In this document: positions 39,501 to 52,279 of the stretch, piece by piece | How the letters are laid out: each line of letters opens with the position of its first letter | Numbering within the stretch: the stretch's first letter is position 1 | From: Sisyra terminalis | Taxonomy: Eukaryota; Arthropoda; Insecta; Neuroptera; Sisyridae | Direction: 5' to 3' | DNA length: 64,000 bases | Assembly: GCA_958496175.1 (NCBI GenBank) | Contig: OY292278.1 | Location: forward strand, 13,268,001-13,332,000 | Notes under the pieces: generated by a model | Told to the model about the DNA's origin: nothing | Seen by the model: the letters and a program-made list of their open reading frames with translations, nothing else | Database searches by the model: none | Program-made: the position numbers and the translations under genes

Positions 39501-40299
39501 GGAGTCACCAAAGAAAGTCATGCTGGACCCTAGTAGTTAAATGCCTATAAAAAAAACACTTTTGAACCTTTTTGGGAGAAAAAGATTAAAACTTTGTATT
39601 CTTAATAATTTTTTTCTGAATTCTATTCAAAAGTTCACAACAAAATGAAAATGTATTGAACTTTTTAATTTATATCATACTTTTGTCTGGCAGACTAAAT
39701 TTACCTCATTGAATAAATCTGCAAAAAAAGTTTCACATTTTCTAATTTGCTTGCTTTCAAATTTGATATTCGATGAACATGAAAAATATATAAGTCTAGA
39801 ACACTTCTAAATAATCCTCTTATTTTGTGGGCGTTTTCCTCGAAGATTCCTTGTTCCATTTTCCATGTTTCATGCTTTTCTTATTTTTTTTATCTTATAT
39901 TTTATATTATCCTTGACTCTTGGATATTTTTCTCAAGTATAAAAAAAATATTCATATTTTGTGCCCCTTAATTTATATGTTTTTAACGATTTTATGTGCA
40001 TTCAAAAAGCACCTCTAGAAAAATTGTGAATTCTCTTTTATCATTTAAGCAATTATTCCTTAAACTTAATAAAAAGGATAAATTTAATTGTTGCTTAATT
40101 GACCATGAAATGCAACCTTGATACCATCATAATGAGTTTGTAAGGTTTTGATAATTACAACTTGCAGTGCTTTTTCTGCAATATATTTTCAATAACATCC
40201 CCATCCTCAGTTTTGTTCAAATTCACATCTTCAGATAAACCTCAATAAACAAACATTTTCATAATTTGTCCAAATATTTAGAAGGATGCGCAGAAAAAT

Positions 40300-40700
40300 T
40301 TTTGCGCACATTGTACAAGAGTACGGCCGGTGTATATGAAACGAATGTTGAATGACGTAGCATGTAAGGGAAACTGAGCTTTCAGAGGGAGGAGAGCTTT
40401 AATCATCTAAATGTACGATCGCGGCATTGAATGTATTCCAGAATGTGCGCCGCGTCTACGCTCAGTTGTTGCTCAAGTTCAACCCTGAACAACGAGTGCC
40501 GGGCGAGAGACCAACTCACAACGGATTTAGTTTGACGTCAACGCGCGTGGTATTCACAACCAAATACCATCATTCCGGGGACACGAGTTTCGCAACTTGT
40601 CACCCTAAAGCCCAAACCGGATTCCAATCCGAACAAACCAGTTCGCAACTAGTTCCGGAACTAGTCAAACCAACGACGATTCCATTAAAAAAAAAATCCA
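40300..40700 (+). promoter_or_regulatory. CpG-rich patch with a full CRE palindrome; possible internal promoter or 5' exon
   Basis: A 0.4 kb island of higher GC in AT-rich intron. It carries a perfect TGACGTCA palindrome at 40533-40540, the consensus CREB-binding cAMP response element, and a TGACGTAG near-match at 40353-40360. CpG-bearing blocks include GCGCCGCGTC and CAACGCGCGTGG. An open frame without ATG runs over 40427-40717 (TTG at its left end), and a donor-like GTAAGG lies at 40363. Composition and sites fit a transcription start region for a further dunce isoform or a non-coding first exon. No protein family is recognised. Confidence 0.3.
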
Positions 40701-40862
40701 TAAAAATTAATAATTAATCATTTAAACTTCCAGTGTTTTAATTAGTAGTGTAAGTTAATTGGTCAAAACAATACTGTCACTTGATTGAGGCACGTGGTTC
40801 TTAATATAAATCTAAAGCTTTTCAAAATCTGTCCAATTATATTTCTTTAGGGTGCAGAGCTT

Positions 40863-41132
40863 TCATCCATAAACCAATTGACAACATATTTTTATGCAAT
40901 TTATTGAGAGAAATATGTTCTTTTGACCTTTAGCACTCGTTTTATATTGATTTAATATATCTGAACGACAATCAAAACTCATACACAACGATAACATTGA
41001 CACACGAATCATTCCTTGCACCAGGGACGCCCTGGAACGACAACAGAGAGCACAACCATCGGACAACATGTTTAAAGTAGAGCCCCGGGGATGACGATGG
41101 TTGTTTCCTTCTGTTCTCCACTTTTTTATCAA
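40863..41132 (-). other. Unassigned GC-richer block with an 89-codon minus-strand frame
   Basis: Next to the CpG-rich patch, this block carries the near-palindrome CCAGGGACGCCCTGG and an 89-codon ATG-initiated frame on the minus strand (MIKKWRTEGNNHRHPRGST at its start). The peptide is Cys- and Ser-rich and matches no family I know. It may be part of the same regulatory region rather than a gene. Confidence 0.15.
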
Positions 41133-43726
41133 TCAGTTTTAAATTTTTCAATCAAAAAGCTCATCACTTTCGGTTATGATAACAAACATTTCAACCAATG
41201 ATTTGATAAAAAATATTGATTTTTTTCTTTCAAAAAGATCATATATTTACTCATCTATTTGGCCAGTTTGGAACGCAAACATTTTACTTAATTAACGCTT
41301 AAGTACACAAATAACAGAAACTTTAATAATTGTGGTACGAATCAATTTTATTTGTTTCGAAAATCGTTTAAACATTTTGTTGGTCAGTAATTTGCGAATT
41401 TGTGTTTGAAATTGGTATTTGTTTTGCTATTAGTGTAACAGTTTGAATGTAAACTTTGTGTAATCAGTGTTTTAATATTTCTAAATTAATGAAATTGGTT
41501 TGATGAAGAAACCATATGCTGATCTCATTCCCTTGAATTTGTGGTGAACTATAGTACTGAAAGTATAAGTTCCAAAAAATCACTTGATTTTTTGTTAACT
41601 ATATTAAATGTTATGTTTAAGAAAATAAATGTTTTGGTGAATATGTTTGATAAGATTTTGATGAAAGAATGCATCAAAAGCTTTGGGAAAAGGTTTGACC
41701 CTGAGTCTAAAGCTTTTTATGTAAATTAGCTTCGTGCATAATCTTAAGCTTTAGCTTACCTTCATTCAAGAGACTTAACCACTTCAAGGCCCTACTTTTG
41801 TGTTATTTTACAAAAAAACTCTGAAAGTTTTTAAGTCAAATTTAAAAAAAGCGTTTGATATTAATGATTTTTTTTAATCATTGTTTTGGTAGCATATTTT
41901 ACCAAAAAATAGTGTTGTATATTCTACTTAGTTCTTCAATGAAAAACACTTTAAAAAGATTGGATTTGTAATTAATGAATTTTACATTATTTAAGCTTAA
42001 TTTGCATAATCGTATTTTAAACTTTTTTTAGAATACTGCATAGTACGAATGGTTTTTATTTATAGGTGTCGGCAAAGTAAAAACCTTTTTTATGATTTAC
42101 CACAATGTGAAACTTTTTTTTACATATTAAGTAATTAAATTACTCGCCAATTAATCAAGTTTTGGTTTTGATTTTCATCAAAATTTATTTTTTAATGAAT
42201 TTTGTTTCAAAATCATTGGATACCGAATGCTAAAACAAAAATTTTCTTCTTTCTTTAAAACCAAATATCGGAATTTTCGTGTTCAATATCTGAAAAAATT
42301 TTAATAAATATCCTGTTATGCAATTGGCCTGTTTTCGTGAAAAATATTTGTTCCATATGCCTGAAATTCTTTACATGATTATATGGAAATAATTTTTGTC
42401 CCACTTTAATTTTTTTTTTCAATTGTTTTAGAAAATTATTGATCAACTCATTCTACCTTTTTACCATTAATTACATTTTTCCTTATTTCTTTAAGAATCA
42501 AACTAACCCCTTAAACTTATTACAAATACAAACAAAGAAACAAAGTTACCACCTGGATATAGTTTAGCCGTAAACCAAATCAAAACTAATATTAGAAAAC
42601 CACTGTTTACTACTCATTCCATTCCACTTAATAGGGTTTCTGGGCTAAATTTAAAGACTTTGACTTCGAACTTGTCATTCAAAATTAGTCATGTTATTCA
42701 GGGCTTATATTCGTTTCAATTATACAAGCTGTTGTCGAAAGAGCTGTAGTGGTTATTTCAACAATTTCAATAGTTGGCATCAAACATCATAACTTTGATC
42801 TTTACACGATCTTTAAACAAAGGAACATTTCTATTGAACATAGTTTCCTCAACATCGCTCATAATTATTAAAACCAAGTTTAAGTTTCTAATATCAAAAA
42901 ACATATTTACATTTTCCTTATCTTCCACTTGAATGAGAGTTTTGTGTAGAAAATTATCATGTTTCTATCCTTTGTCATTATTTAACCGGCAACACTATTA
43001 TAACTAAGAACAAAAGAAAATTGAGTTAGTTTAGTTACCATTTTTCACGAACCTTGTAGTAAAAATCATCAAAAGGCAGTAAAATTGGTAGTAAAAATTT
43101 GTGACTAAAAACGTTAAAGCTCACAATAAAGTCTAAAAATTTTCTCAATTGATAATTATTCCATCGAACTATACACTTATTCCAAATTTTACGAAACTAA
43201 TGTTAATTATTTTTAGCTTCACTTGTACTAAAAATTTTACTTATACATCTTAAAGTAAGCCTTTGAAAATTAAATGAAAATATTTTTGTTAAAACGCTTT
43301 ATTTTCGTAATTAAAGTTAAATAAGTGGCACAACTTAATCCAAGGGTGTTAAAACAAAAACAATTAATTCAGAGTCAAATCCTTTCAAAAGCTTCAAGAA
43401 CAGTTTGCATAGGCCTATTAGTAAAACCATTAAAATAGGTAGGTTTTTAATAATGTCCTAAAGTTTCAAAAAACACTTTCATAGTTTGCCTTTAATTAAA
43501 TTTAATCTTTTGAAAGCTTCCTGTAACTAATAAAGTTACAAGAAAATAAGATAGTAATTGTGAAGTTAATAAAATTGTAAGTTTAATTTAAATTTAATTT
43601 TAAATATTAGATTTCGGTTCGAATTTCTGGCATACATTTGACACCATTTATTACTTTAACTTCTTTTTGATTAATTTTTTGCCATTTTTCGTTGGTACTT
43701 GTTGGAGAAATGTAAATTATAGATAT

Positions 43727-43943
43727 AATAATTAAATTGTGGGCAATAAGAACGAAGCTTCTTGTGGAATATTATTTATTTTATTGCCACCGTTTCGTCA
43801 GTCATTTCTGACTTCTTCAAGGTTGATTTCTTCAAGAGCTTTGAGCCCTAAAGAAGTCAGGAATGACTGACGAAACGTTGGTTATAAAATAAATAATATT
43901 CCACAAGAAGCTTCGTCCTTATTGCTCACTATTTAATTATCAT
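43727..43943. mobile_element. Foldback element family B, copy 2 (loop deleted)
   Basis: A 217-base relative of the 25.2 kb element with the same termini (ATTAAATTGTGGGCAATAAG on the left, complementary on the right) and CTTCTTGTGGAATATTATTT blocks, but almost no central loop. The + strand motif at 43846-43881 has CTAAAGAAG in place of CTGAAGAAG while the stem and GAAACGTTGG are kept. The minus-strand motif lies at about 43786-43822. Confidence 0.78.
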
Positions 43944-44184
43944 ATTTAAAAAAACAAGGACCCAAACAACATGGGCTAATTATAGAATTTTAATTTATCA
44001 TTTGGCATTAATGAACATCTATTTCACATAAATAAACATTGAAAATGTTTTTAGCAACAACTTTGCGTTGCTATCCAGTGAAACTCGAAAAGCATACAAT
44101 ATCAAAGTTGTATATTTTCGGATTTTTGGGAATAATTCTATCAATATTTCGGAAACAAAAATATTATGTCATTTTTTATAAGGT

Positions 44185-44300
44185 AATAAGCCATTATAAT
44201 CATAAGACATCTTTAGTATCACTTTGAAGTAGTTAATAAGCAAATAAATGGCAATGGAACGACAATAGGCTTAAAAACGAAATTATTCCTGTACACTTAA
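44185..44300 (+). repeat. Dispersed repeat related to 49355-49475
   Basis: Shares with the second site the order GACATCTTTAG / AATGTCTTTAG, ACTTTGAA, AATAAATGGCA and CGACAATAGGCTTA / TCGATAGGTTCA. Similarity is gapped and moderate, so both are probably remnants of one old element. Confidence 0.35.
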
Positions 44301-45570
44301 TATAATTATTTCGTAGGAGTAAATTGAAACGTTTTACTTGAATTTATCAAGTAGAAATTCGATAAAACGGCTTCGTTATTTTGTGTTAAAACACAATTTG
44401 ATGGAATTACGATGTGATTTAGTTTGAATGACGTAATTTTGTTTTATATTTATCAGAACAAGTAATCACTTTATGTCCCCAAAGATGTTCTTTTGAAGTC
44501 AGAAATATTTGATACACTTTATTGGAAAGATTTCCCTCGAAATTTCGTAATAACATAATTCACATTTTGTTAATACAACTTCTGTTGTAAATAATTAATT
44601 CCAAACATTTTCGTTATTGATGGTTGTGCTGCTGGCGACAGTTTCACTGTTTATAATACCAAACCCATAAAATTAATATCGAAATTTGAATATACAATTT
44701 ACTGAGTGCAATACGAATTTTGTGTTAAATATCTCGATTAAATATGTTCATATCCCAATATTGGATTATTAATATCTTTCAAGTGGAATTTATATCAGAG
44801 CTATAGCTAAGGTTTTGTATTTATAAAGCTCAAATCCAAATATGGAGTTGTGCTTTAAATAAATGCCCGAAGCTTTTTTTGTATTCACTTAAAGTTTAGA
44901 CTTAGTCGCATCATTCAAAATATTAATTATTAAAAATATTTATCGGAAAGTTAAAGTAAATTGAATAAAAACATTTCAACTATTCAAAAGTTTAAGATGT
45001 AAGCCTATAGCAAACTTATTTAATTCCCGAGAAAACGTGTCATTGTTTCACTGCGTATTTTACAAAGTGTCAAGCCGAAATCAAATGTTAAACCGTGACA
45101 TCTTTCACATTAAATTAAACTTAAAAATATTTTACTCAATAGTAGGAAACGAAATGTCTTTCAAAAATGAAAAGCCTAACAGCTTTCTTTTCCATTCTTG
45201 TATCAACCCTATACAACACTTTTTTTTGTCCATTTGTTGTATCACAAATCCTTTTGTCAAGGCTAACAATATGTTTGCTTTATTGAAAGAAAAAAAAACT
45301 TGAAAAATTTGGATGTATAAAGCTCTATAAGCTTTAAATAGGGTGACAAACTTTGTGTCAATCAAATGATATTTGTTTGAAAACATTTTTTCTTTCCCAT
45401 GAATTATCTAAAGAAATGTTTATAAACCTTTCGGGTTTAAAAGATCGTTGACTGAACAAATTTGAAAGCTTTAAGATACAATTTATCTTAAAAAAATAGA
45501 TTTATCCAATTTGCTTTAGTTAAAAGCGATTTGAAGAAAATTTAGGATGTTGTTGATATTATATAGGAAT

Positions 45571-45758
45571 AGATGATGAAATTCAGATCTCAGCTTTTAT
45601 TTTTTTTTTATAAGAAGACAATTCAGGTTGTTTAAGGTCGGTTTTTTTATTTAATATTTTATTTTTGTGAATCAAGAAGCCTAATGAAGTTACAATACGT
45701 AACAAAACGTAGCTAATTGAATAATAAAACAACCTGAATTGCCTTCTTATTTAAAAAA
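45571..45758 (+). mobile_element. Foldback element family C, copy 1, with 13-bp target duplication
   Basis: 188-base element flanked by ATTATATAGGAAT at 45558-45570 and 45759-45771. It begins AGATGATGAAATTCAGATCT; an inner inverted repeat pairs AAGAAGACAATTCAGGTTGT with ACAACCTGAATTGCCTTCTT. It carries a mutated motif, CCTAATGAAGTTACAATACG followed by TAACAAAACGTAGCT, at about 45689-45724. It is in the opposite orientation to the 55.2 kb copy. Confidence 0.78.
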
Positions 45759-46039
45759 ATTATATAGGAATTTAAAATCTTTTAATCCTTTCTCTTGATA
45801 ACTCAGAAAATATTCTATCTTTTAGTAAAATAATGAATCGGAATTGTATAAAATGTCTTTTAATGATTGTCAAACTTTTACTGTAATTTTTTTCATTTTT
45901 TCACGGAAACTTACGATTACAAGGAGTCAGAAATTGTTTTATCTTAAGAAGTGTAACCTATAAGCTTACAAACATCATTTTTTTATATATTTTAACATGA
46001 ATAGGATTTAATTTGATTTATTTGATTTTTATTCGACTA

Positions 46040-46073
46040 AGATAAAAAAGATAAAAAGATAAAAAGATAAAAA
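46040..46073 (+). repeat. AGATAAAA-type microsatellite
   Basis: Four near-perfect AGATAAAA units in tandem (AAGATAAAAAAGATAAAAAG and continuing). Simple-sequence slippage product. Confidence 0.8.
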
Positions 46074-46999
46074 ATATTATAAATTTGTTATTAGAGTTAA
46101 CTGATTATATTTATATTTTTTTTCTTTAAGATGAATGTTGAAAAGTAGAAAATTAATATATGACAAAAATGTATATACACTATGCATATAACAAAACATA
46201 AATAAAAAAAAACCCTGTTAAGGATAAGATTATTCTTCGAGCTTTTATATAGAGTGAAAATTGGATATTTTCTACTTCAATACTCAATACAAATTGTAGT
46301 CTGTGGATAAGCAAGAATTCTATAAATATGAATTCAGGTATAAAATATTCAAAAGATGTCTTAAATCCGAGACATTACAATAGAAACCTATTTTGATCTC
46401 ATTTAAATATGATACTTAATCAAAAGTTGGATTTCAGCCAAAAATAAAGCTTTATCGTGGATTATAAATGCCTCACCACTTTCCCGAAACAACACTGAAA
46501 ATAAGTCTCTCAATATATCACATAAAAGTGGACTATAATCATTCGAATAACTTAATAAAATTCAAGAAAAACTTGAGTGTTTATATTTGATTTTTTATTT
46601 CTCATTTTAAAGTTGTAGAAAAATAAAATGAAAACAAACTTTTAAATTGGCTGTTTTATGTTTGGCTCTCGAGTATCATTAGCGGAGTCAAATTGCTTTA
46701 AACAATTTAAGACATACCATAGACGCTAAGAAAATTACGTTGAAAATAAAAAGAAATGTAAATATTTTCTTTCGTAAGCTCTTTGAAATTGAAAACTCAA
46801 GCTCGATTTAACGATTGAATTGGAAGATATGTGCTACTTAAAACCAAGTTTCTACCTTGGGAAAATATCAACCTCAGTTTGTTTAAAGTAAATTTATTTT
46901 ATTTTTTTGTTTCAATTGATGTTTCTATGATGTATTTTAGCCAGTTTATTTATTCAAAACAAAAAAAAAGCTTTTGCAGTTTTCGATCAACGTAGTGTT

Positions 47000-49040
47000 T
47001 TTTTTTTCATAAATATTCCATCATTGATTGGATTTTATTTTAATGAAATTGCAAATAAAGTGCAAAGTTGAAGGCCTTGTTTTTTGTAGATTATGATTCA
47101 AATTTAGCAAAGGGTTGCCTTGTTTTCACTTGTGGTATGAATAAAATGAAACTTGTGGAATATTTGTTTTAATGACGTCAGAAAACTTTTATATTAAATT
47201 GTTTAATATAGACCTTCAAACAATTGGGAATGAAAATAGATGAGTTTAAGCTAAAACAACAACAAGCTTTTCATTCCAATACAATACAAACACGTTAACA
47301 ATTTCCATTACGTTGTACGACAAGCTCGAAAAGCTCCCATAGATTTATTTAAATTTCATCTAAAAAAAAAACGAATAAAATTTGGTTAAAAGTTAAATAT
47401 TTTGAATGAAACTAAAATAAGGCTGGAAATTACATTTTTACCGTGTTTTTTTTTTCGGTAGTCGTTTCGGTATTTCTTATATGATTTTTTTGAATCATAA
47501 AATGTGTTATCCAGTTGGTTTTATATTATGGCATTGTATCGACTGTCATTCATTTTTTGTTGACACTTTTCTTTGCTTTTATGTTTCCCGAGGATTTTCC
47601 CGATTCATAAAGTCCTCACATAGCACTTTAGCATCAGTGACATGAGTTAAAGTCCAAATTTTCCGAACAAGAAGTTCTTGTTGCTACTGCAATACAATTT
47701 TCATTATAGAAATCCGTTCTTTAGTTTCATTAGTTTATTTTCCTCCGTTAAATACAATAGGGAAAAATGAACACTCATTATTCTCAGGAATAATTGGTAT
47801 CTTACATTTTTTATTTGCAAATGATTTTATCTACAAGAAGATGTGTTTCATAGTTGCATAATGAACACAAGGATATTAATTTCATGCTTCAATAACTCTT
47901 CAATAACTATAATTAATATATTTTCCAAAATACTTTGATTTTGTTGTTCTCGTACGATATCTTAAAACTTTTTCAATCTAAGATTTTTCTAAGAATTTGA
48001 CTATTAATATTTTTTTCATAATTATGACAGGTTATATAATTACTTACAATTTGAGCAAAAACTTTTTTGTGCTTTTTTTTTTGGTTGTTGTGGAAAAGTT
48101 ATTTCCAACTCGTTTTTATACTTTGTTTCCAAATAAATCATTTTACGAGTGTTTTTGTCTAGTTCAAGTCATGATATATTAATGTAGTTGCCCAGAGTTT
48201 ATACGTTATGGTTTGCGGTTTGCCTTTCCATTCAACTTGTCAGAAAACTTAAATTTGAAAACGCTTATTAATAAAGAAGACCAACACATGTAACTATAGA
48301 ATACAGGCAAAGTTACTTCCCACGAAAATTTTATGTTACCCTAATTTTTTATGAAAAAAATGGCACAAATCAATTAAAATGCAATTTATTGGGGAAATTG
48401 AACAATGACAAAGACATTTTAAATTAAATCAAATCATCGCTTTATGCCAAGAGAACTCCATTGAAAAAAATAAAAGCACCTAATATCAGAAGATGTATTT
48501 CAATTATGAAGGCGAAGGCTTTTTCTTTGAATTGAATAATTCCAATTTGATAGTGAAAATCAATATTGAGATAAAGAGATTTTTGCCCTTTTGTTGTCAC
48601 GCACAAAGGAAATAGTGATGGAAATATTAGTGTTGTGGGTGGATGTGTGGGCTTATTAGCATTATTTTAATGGAATGAAATTTATTGAGAAACGTATCCC
48701 ATGGAGCTACGAGGAAACAAAAATTTTTATTTTTTGGCTTTCAAGGGAAATACTTACAGAAATAAATTCCTGTTTCAGTTCAATATTTCCATTTTCTAAT
48801 AAAAAATTTCGTGTGGGTACCACAATATGACTTTTTTTCGTTCTGGTACGCATTTAGATTCACTGGGGGTTGTATTAATGTTTGTTAACGTCGGGTTAAT
48901 TTATCAAAAATACATTTTGTCGAATTAAAAATTCATTATATCAGCACTAATTATTACATAAAAAATATGTACAAGATTACAAAAAAGAAGGTTTTTGTAT
49001 TTCACGATTAAAAAAAAGTATCTTTTGATGAAAATAGATT
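47000..49040. other. Intron stretch without recognised gene
   Basis: AT-rich; the 47997-48182 frame is hydrophobic and AT-driven, with no recognisable family. Nothing structured seen. Confidence 0.45.
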
Positions 49041-49056
49041 GATAGACACTTTTTAT

Positions 49057-49150
49057 TAGAGATGCCACGAATATTCGGCTACTTTTTTAATATTCGGTAT
49101 TCGGCCGAATATTGCTCACTATTCGGCCGAATACCGAATACGAAATCATC
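49057..49150 (+). mobile_element. hAT-like terminal region (TAGAGATGCC...TTCGG repeats)
   Basis: Begins TAGAGATGCCACGAATATTC and contains alternating TATTCGG / CCGAATA words, as at the ends of hAT-type elements. The same terminus recurs at 50265 and, inverted, at 50381. The 8 bases before it (CTTTTTAT) match the 8 after 50381 (ATTTTTAT) at seven positions. A 1.3 kb element 49057-50381 is therefore one reading, though the palindrome described at 49924 complicates it. Confidence 0.5.
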
Positions 49151-49354
49151 AAAAAAAAGCATATTTTACTCAAAAATGTATAGAGGGAATCGAAAAGCAA
49201 TGTCGTTTTCTTAACATAGAATTAAAACACAAAATTTTTACACGATCTTTAATTTCGAATCATATAATACCAAATTTCTATTCCTTTGGAAATCTATTTA
49301 ATCATTTTAGTATAGAGCTTAGAATAATAAATATTTTTAATCTTTTGTGAGTTC

Positions 49355-49475
49355 ACTAGTCTCGATAATCAGAAAATGTCTTTAGGTACGACTTTGAAAT
49401 TACTTATAAACCAATAAATGGCATTTGACTGTCGATAGGTTCAGTAATGACATTACTGTCCGATGCTCTTAATAT
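49355..49475 (+). repeat. Dispersed repeat related to 44185-44300
   Basis: Second member of the pair described at 44185, located within the hAT-like region. It is followed by CATTACTGTCCGATGCTCTT where the first copy reads TTATTCCTGTACACTTAA. Confidence 0.35.
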
Positions 49476-49923
49476 TTATTTGAATTATTAATTTCTATAC
49501 TTATTACAAAATAAAAATCAATCTATACGTTGTGATGGGTAGAAATTTAGAAATAAAACTAATATTCGAAAACTATTTGATGTTCGACTATTCACAACGA
49601 ACAGTAAATAAGAAAAAAATGTATATTACTCGGAAAGGCTTTTATTTCACCAATAGCTTTTAATTTATAAATTTATTTTACCAAAGCATATTAATACTTA
49701 AAATCTATCAGTGGTAAGTTTTGATGAATGTAAACAAGTTTTTCAGCGTTTGTTGATAGCAAACGATTTCGCTTTTCCTCAGAAATTAAAAAGTTAAATT
49801 ATAAATTGTAAAAAGGGTTTAAACTTTAAACTTCACTCGGTTTTGGTACTAAATGTCACCGAATATTCGGCGAGTCTCTTGGCCGAAGCGCCAATTTTAA
49901 TTAATTTTTAAAAAACCGCTAAC

Positions 49924-50716
49924 TTTTACAAAATATCAATTTTATAAATCGCTAATCTCACAATTTCAATATTGGTTGTTTTCGGCATAATAGCAGCGCT
50001 AACGTAAATTGAATATTTTGAAGATGATAAATCATAGAATACACAGAATTTGGTTGAAATAAATTCAGATAAAAATTAAATTTTTGGAAGGCAAATTATT
50101 ATATTCTTTCCGAAGTAGTAATTTTTTTTTGGATTAAAAGTTATGGCCAAATAAAATTTTAACTTACTAACTATATATGTACACTGATATTGTATACATT
50201 ATTGATTTTGTGTTTACTTATAATAAGTAGTACTTAAGCAAGCTTATAGTAAGTACATAAAAAGTAGAGATGCCATAAATAATGATTTGGCCGAATACCG
50301 AATATTCGGCGCTTCAGCCAAGAGACTCGCCGAATATTCGATATTCGGTATTCGGCCAAATCATTATTTATGGCATCTCTAATTTTTATGTACTTACTAT
50401 AAGCTTGCTATAAGTACTACTTTTTATAAGCAAACCCAAAATCAATGATCTATACAATGTCAGTATATATAGTTAATAAGTTAAAATTTTATTTGGCTTT
50501 AACTTTTAATGCAAAGAAAATTACTACTTTGGAAAGAATATAATAATTTGTCTTCCAAAAATTTGATTTTTATCTGAAATCATTTCAACCAAATTCTGTG
50601 TATTTTATGATTTATCATCTTCAAAATATGCAATTTACGTTGGCGCTGCTATTATGCCGAAAACAACCAATGCAAATTGAGAGATAAGCGATTTATAAAA
50701 TTGATATTTTGTAAAA
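49924..50716. repeat. 0.8 kb near-perfect palindrome centred on the miniature element
   Basis: The left arm from TTTTACAAAATATCAATTTT (49924) to 50264 is repeated inverted from 50382 to AAAATTGATATTTTGTAAAA (about 50716), with few mismatches over roughly 340 bases outside the 117-base central element. Arm landmarks are GGTTGTTTTCGGCATAATAG / CTATTATGCCGAAAACAACC and AAGCTTATAGTAAGTACATA / TATGTACTTACTATAAGCTT. An extra copy of the central core (CCGAATATTCGGCGAGTCTC) sits outside the left arm at 49857-49892. Confidence 0.85.
50265..50381. mobile_element. 117-base hAT-like miniature element, itself palindromic
   Basis: Starts TAGAGATGCCATAAATAATG and ends with its complement CATTATTTATGGCATCTCTA. 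The interior has CCGAATACCGAATATTCGGC and the reverse, around a core GCCAAGAGACTCGCC. TIR and word content are hAT-like. Its flanks are inverted copies of each other rather than a direct target duplication. Confidence 0.6.
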
Positions 50717-52279
50717 ATTTCACAATCATGTTTATATTCGTCTGTGTTTACATTTGTAGTTTGTCAATGTTTACATTCCTAGTGCAAAAAAAGGAAATAT
50801 TTGAAAATAATAATATACTTGTAAAAGTAAAATAAAATAACAAAAATTTTGATTTTACCGAAGCTTTTTTAGCTTGAGCTTTTTTATTGTTTTATGTGTG
50901 TTGAAAAGTGTAATCCCGAATCTAGGTATTAATGTTCAAATTTAAAAGCTAAGCTTGCTAGTACCCATGCAATAATTCCGTTTATGTCCATTTATTTCGT
51001 TTATTACTTTTCATCATGTTAATCGATAATTTATGAAACCAGTATTTATATTAAATTGCCATATTGCTGAAACACGACCTTTAATTCAATGCCTCATAAT
51101 TCGCCTCTTTGCCAGATAAACTCAACATTATATGTGAGGAAGAGAAATTGCTTTGTCAGCCGCTCTTCAATACCCAAAATTTTGTGGTATTCCCTGAAAA
51201 TTTTATAGCTCTCTGAATTATAATAATGCTTACTTAAATTTCCATACAAAGTTACTGGCTAATTAATTCACGTAAATGAATTTATAATAAATTTCTGGAA
51301 AAATTTATATTCATTTTGTAATGTATGCTTCAATAATTTTTTATCAATTACCTTCTAACGTGATAACTGATTTGTTTTCAGTGTTTTTTTCCTTGTTTTA
51401 GTTAATACCGTTTTTATTAAACCCGAGTTTCAATTTCATTCAGAAGTATATTTTTTTTTTGTGTCAGCGTTTAAGCTTATTGAAAATTTACGGAAAGCTT
51501 TGTTCATAAATCTCTTTGTAAAAAAAAAACATCCAAATATTTTTTTCAAGAGTCATTATGATGGAACTAACGATTTTTATACGTTTACCTGTATTTTTTA
51601 TTAAAAAAATCCGACGCAAACTTAACACCAAATTTAATCATTCATTTTTTAATTTAGGCATTTTTATCAGACATTCAAGAATTATTTTGAAGCCACAGTA
51701 AACGTTTTCTTAGGAAATTTAATATATCGATGTTAATATTTAAGATGAACATATCTGTTACAAGATAAATTTCAAGTCATAAAAAATTTAGATTATTTAA
51801 TAAATGATGAAATCATTATGAAATAAAATTGCGATGTTTGATTATTTTGTGATGTGATATAATTTTTTGTCGGTCTTCGTTGTACACAAGCATTCATGAA
51901 TTAATTAGTTTAAGTTAAATTATAAATGAAGAAATCTAGTTATATTATGCCAACATTAATATGTTCAAGGTTGTTCCTCGTTCTGTTCTTATTAGCATAA
52001 TATCATTAGTATATTTTACAATTAGTTTCTAATAATTATTGAAATGTTTTCAAATATATCAACTTATTAATTTATAATAAATGCACTCCTACATCAAAAC
52101 ACTGGGAATAAAGTGTAGGTTTTGTGTTGTTTTTTTAATTGCATTAAGGTCGAAGAAAAAGGAGGTTTTAGTCGGGAAATAAATGGTCCTGATGATAAAT
52201 AATTTTCTCAACCTCTATAAAAAACATTACCAATAGTAACATAATTGAACAATGATGTCGTGATGTTAGCAATTAAACT

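Noticed and set aside
39206..39511. 101-codon minus-strand frame
   Set aside because: It is antisense to a decayed LINE fragment that explains its GC content.
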